A program made the position numbers and the translations under genes. From Flavobacteriales bacterium (GTDB lineage: Bacteria; Bacteroidota; Bacteroidia; Flavobacteriales_F; PHOS-HE28): 64,000 nt of DNA. Location of the stretch: assembly GCA_016721825.1 (NCBI GenBank), contig JADKHI010000001.1, positions 1,488,001 through 1,552,000 on the forward strand, given 5' to 3'. The notes beneath the pieces were generated by a model. It was not told where the DNA came from. It saw only the letters and a list, made by a program, of their open reading frames with translations, and ran no database searches. This document shows positions 61,403 to 64,000 of the stretch, in pieces (position 1 is the stretch's first letter; each line of letters opens with the position of its first letter).

Positions 61403-64000
61403 TCACCCCCCACTGAACTCCCCCGCCAACATCTCTGCCTGCCTAAGTACTAACTCAGTCGCCAGCTTCTGCATATCCGGCGGATAGCCGAAGTGCCGCA
61501 GCGTCCGCTTCACGATCACTTTCAGCTTCGCCTTCACGCTTTCCTTGATCGTCCAATCGATGCTGGCGTTCTGGCGGACGCGTTCGGTGAGGACCACGGC
61601 CAGTTCGCGGAGCTTCTCCTGTTGCATCAGCTCCTTGGCGCTGTCGTTGTTGGCCACAGCGGTGTAGAAGGCGTACTCGTATTCGGTGAGGCCCATGTCG
61701 GCGGCCTGCTTGTCGCCGGCGGTGATCTCCTTGCTCACCTTGATCAGCTCTTCGATCACTTCGGCGGCGCTGAGGATCTTGTTGTGATAGCGCTTGATGC
61801 TGTCCTCCAGCATGTCCATCAGGCTGCGGCTCTGCACGATGTTGGTGCGGGCGCGGGCCTTGATCTCGTCGTTCAGGAGCTTCTTGAGCACCTCGATGGC
61901 CACGTTCTTGTGCGCCATGCCTTTCAGCTCCAACAGGAACTCCTCGCTGAGCACCGAGATGTCCGGCTTCTTGATGCCTGCCGCGTCGTAGACATCGATC
62001 ACCTGCTCGCTCACCAACGCTTGGTCGATGACCTGCCGGATGGTGGTCTCCAACTCCTCATCGGTGCGGCCGCTGCCCGTGCCATCGAACTTCACGAGGC
62101 GAGCTTTTACGGCTTGGAAGAAGCCGACCTCGTCCTTCACGTCCATCGCCTGGTCGTGCGGGATGGCGATGGCGAAGGTCTTGCTGAGGGCCGTGACCTC
62201 GTTGATGTAGCGCCGCTTGCCGTCCTCCAGACCGAGGATGTGTTCCTCGGCGCCGAGGATGAGGGAGAGCTTCTTTGCCGTGTCCGCTTGGAAGTACTGC
62301 TCGTAGGGGAAGCCGTTGTACATGTTGGCGACGACCTCCAGCTTCTCCAGCATCAGCCCCACGGCTTGTTCCTGTGCGATGGTGGGGTCGCCCTTGCCAC
62401 CGGCATCGGAATAGAAGGAAAGGGCCTTCTTCAGGTCGGCGGCGATGCCGAGGTAGTCAACCACCAGGCCGCCGGGCTTGTCCATGAATACCCGGTTCAC
62501 GCGGGCGATGGCCTGCATCAGGTTGTGGCCCTTCATCGGCTTGTCGATGTAGAGCGTGTGCATGCTGGGGGCATCGAAGCCGGTGAGCCACATGTCGCGC
62601 ACGATCACCAGTTGCAAGGGATCGTTCGGGTCCTTCATGCGCTCTGCCGAGGGCGCGGCGCTGGTCCTTGGTGCTGTGGTGCTTGCTCATCGTCGGACCA
62701 TCCGATGATGCGGCCGTCATCACCACTTTGATCTTGCCTTTGCTCAGGTCGTTGTCATGCCAATCCGGTCGCAGGGCCACGATGGCCGCGTACAGTTCGG
62801 CGGCGATGCGGCGGCTCATGGCCACGATCATGCCCTTGCCTTCGAAGACCTCCTGCCGTTGCTCGAAGTGGGTCACGATGTCGCGCGCCACGTTCTTGAT
62901 GCGGTTCTCGCTGCCGATCAGCGCCTCCAGCTGGGTCCACTTGGCCTTGGCCTTCTGCGTGTCGGTGAGCTCCTCCTTGCCCAGCTCATCGTCGAGGTCC
63001 TTGATCAGCTGCTTGCCTTCCTCGCTCAGGTTCACCTTGGCCAGGCGGCTCTCGTAGTAGATGCGCACCGTGGCGCCGTCCTCCACGGCCTGTGCGATGT
63101 CGTACACATCCACGTAGTTGCCGAACACCGCCGGGGTGTTCACATCGGTGCTCTCGATGGGCGTGCCGGTGAAGCCCAGGTAGGTGGCATTGGGCAGCGC
63201 ATCGCGCAGGTACTTGGCAAAACCGTACACGATCTTGCTGCCCACCACTTCACCCGCTTCGTCCTTCACATCCACGTTGCGGGCCTTGAAGCCGTATTGC
63301 GTGCGGTGCGCTTCGTCGGCGATCACCACGATGTTCTCGCGGGCGCTCAGCTGGTCGTACACATTGCCCTCCTCGGGTTGGAACTTCTGGATGGTGGTGA
63401 ACACCACGCCGCCGCTGGCCACCTTCAGCAACTCCTTCAGGTGGTCGCGGTCCTCGGCCTGCACGGGTTCCTGCCGCAGCAGTTGCACACTGATGCCGCG
63501 AAGGTGTCGAAGAGCTGGTCGTCCAGGTCGTTGCGGTCGGTGATCACCACGATGGTGGGGTTGTCCAGGGCCAGCACCACCTTACCGGTGTAGAACACCA
63601 TGCTCAGGCTCTTCCCGCTGCCTTGCGTGTGCCACACCACCCCGCCCTTGCGGTCGCCAGTGGTCTGCTTGCTCACACCCGGCAGACCGTAGCTCCGGGC
63701 GATGGCGGGCGGGGGCCCCCCCAAGGGGGCCGGACGGGGTGGTCGCGCCCCGTCGATTCGGCTGCCACCTCCGTGGACGGGAAAACGCTGACGCTCTCCG
63801 CCCGTTGGAGATGTTGCAGCGGGGCCGCCCCTCCCGCCGGAGGGGAATTAAATCCCGTTGCCCGCAAGGTGCTCGCCACCGCCCTATTCACCGCGTAGTA
63901 CTGGTGGTAGGCGGCGATCTTCTTTACCGTGGTAATGGTATTGACGCCCGTCTTTGGGTCTTCTTCTTGCTGCGCTCGAACACGATGAAGTGGCGCACCA
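61403..64000 (-). pseudogene. hsdR: Type I restriction enzyme R subunit, broken
   Basis: The order of motifs is correct for HsdR: KIAAYHQYYAVN, Walker A HTQGSGKSLSM, DRNDLDDQLFDT, Walker B ADEAHRTQYG, GFTGTPIE, RIAAELYAAI, RDMWLTGFDAPSMHTLY, AIARVNRVF, then a C-terminal helical domain to the stop at 61403. The frame is broken at about 62652 (+1), about 63490 (+2) and about 63968 (-1), and a ~150-bp palindromic repeat sits at about 63706-63856. HsdR would be the ATP-dependent translocase and nuclease of a type I system. The N-terminus and any hsdM/hsdS lie beyond the window. Confidence 0.88.
63706..63856 (+). repeat. Palindromic repeat inserted in hsdR
   Basis: It interrupts the hsdR reading between the codons for YAVNRAVASTLRATG and for RSYGLPGVSKQ. 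It carries two perfect 7-bp hairpins, GGCCCCC/GGGGGCC (63714-63731) and CCCCTCC-CGCC-GGAGGGG (63828-63845), close to its two ends. This resembles a REP/MITE-like dispersed element. The limits are approximate (within ~10 bp). Confidence 0.65.

Overview
The window looks like a chromosomal segment of a GC-rich Bacteroidota, most likely a Flavobacteriales-type lineage. The evidence is several proteins with type IX secretion (T9SS) C-terminal sorting domains (type A and type B), Delta-60, SprB-like and beta-propeller surface proteins, LytTR response regulators paired with TPR or Reg_prop kinases, and TAnnTTTG-like promoter elements. The lineage is inferred from gene content; no rRNA, tRNA, CRISPR array or replication origin was seen.

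1-18.4 kb: signalling and surface proteins. Three sensor kinase/LytTR regulator pairs (1775-4309, 9364-13013, 13705-16241) each sit in line with a secreted or lipid-anchored protein (75-1685, 8338-9249, 16238-18409). An erythromycin-esterase-like protein, a large SprB-like T9SS cargo and a DUF1569 protein lie between them.

18.5-23 kb: aldo/keto reductase, a BNR-type T9SS protein, a RidA/2-aminomuconate-deaminase-like protein, a small lipoprotein and an archaemetzincin-like protease.

23.2-33.5 kb: the most interesting block. A coiled-coil protein, an unknown protein and an AAA+ ATPase form a tight operon. After an AT-richer restriction-modification pair and a structured intergenic element come an unknown 423-aa protein and two membrane proteins. 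I cannot assign this block to a described system; it may be one multi-gene membrane/ATPase machine interrupted by an R-M insertion, or two adjacent operons.

33.5-41.2 kb: mostly housekeeping (PEBP, SLC13 transporter, lysA, AsmA-like, ChaN-like, an NT5C-like protein lacking its nucleophile, a DUF6544-like protein).

41.3-52.9 kb: two Delta-60 repeat proteins, the first with six one-base deletions packed into its C-terminal region, followed by a very strong terminator; then small secreted proteins, an MmcB-like nuclease, a GIY-YIG protein, a T9SS type B protein and an NRDE protein.

52.9-64 kb: repeats and defence remnants. A complete IS110-family transposase with an upstream non-coding stretch that could encode a bridge RNA is bracketed by 32-bp direct repeats. 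It is followed by an overlapping metalloprotease/MBL-hydrolase pair, a decayed nuclease, a PD-(D/E)xK-like nuclease, a DUF262-HNH (GmrSD-like) protein, small DNA-binding proteins and a type I restriction hsdR broken by frameshifts and by a palindromic repeat insertion. The window ends inside hsdR.
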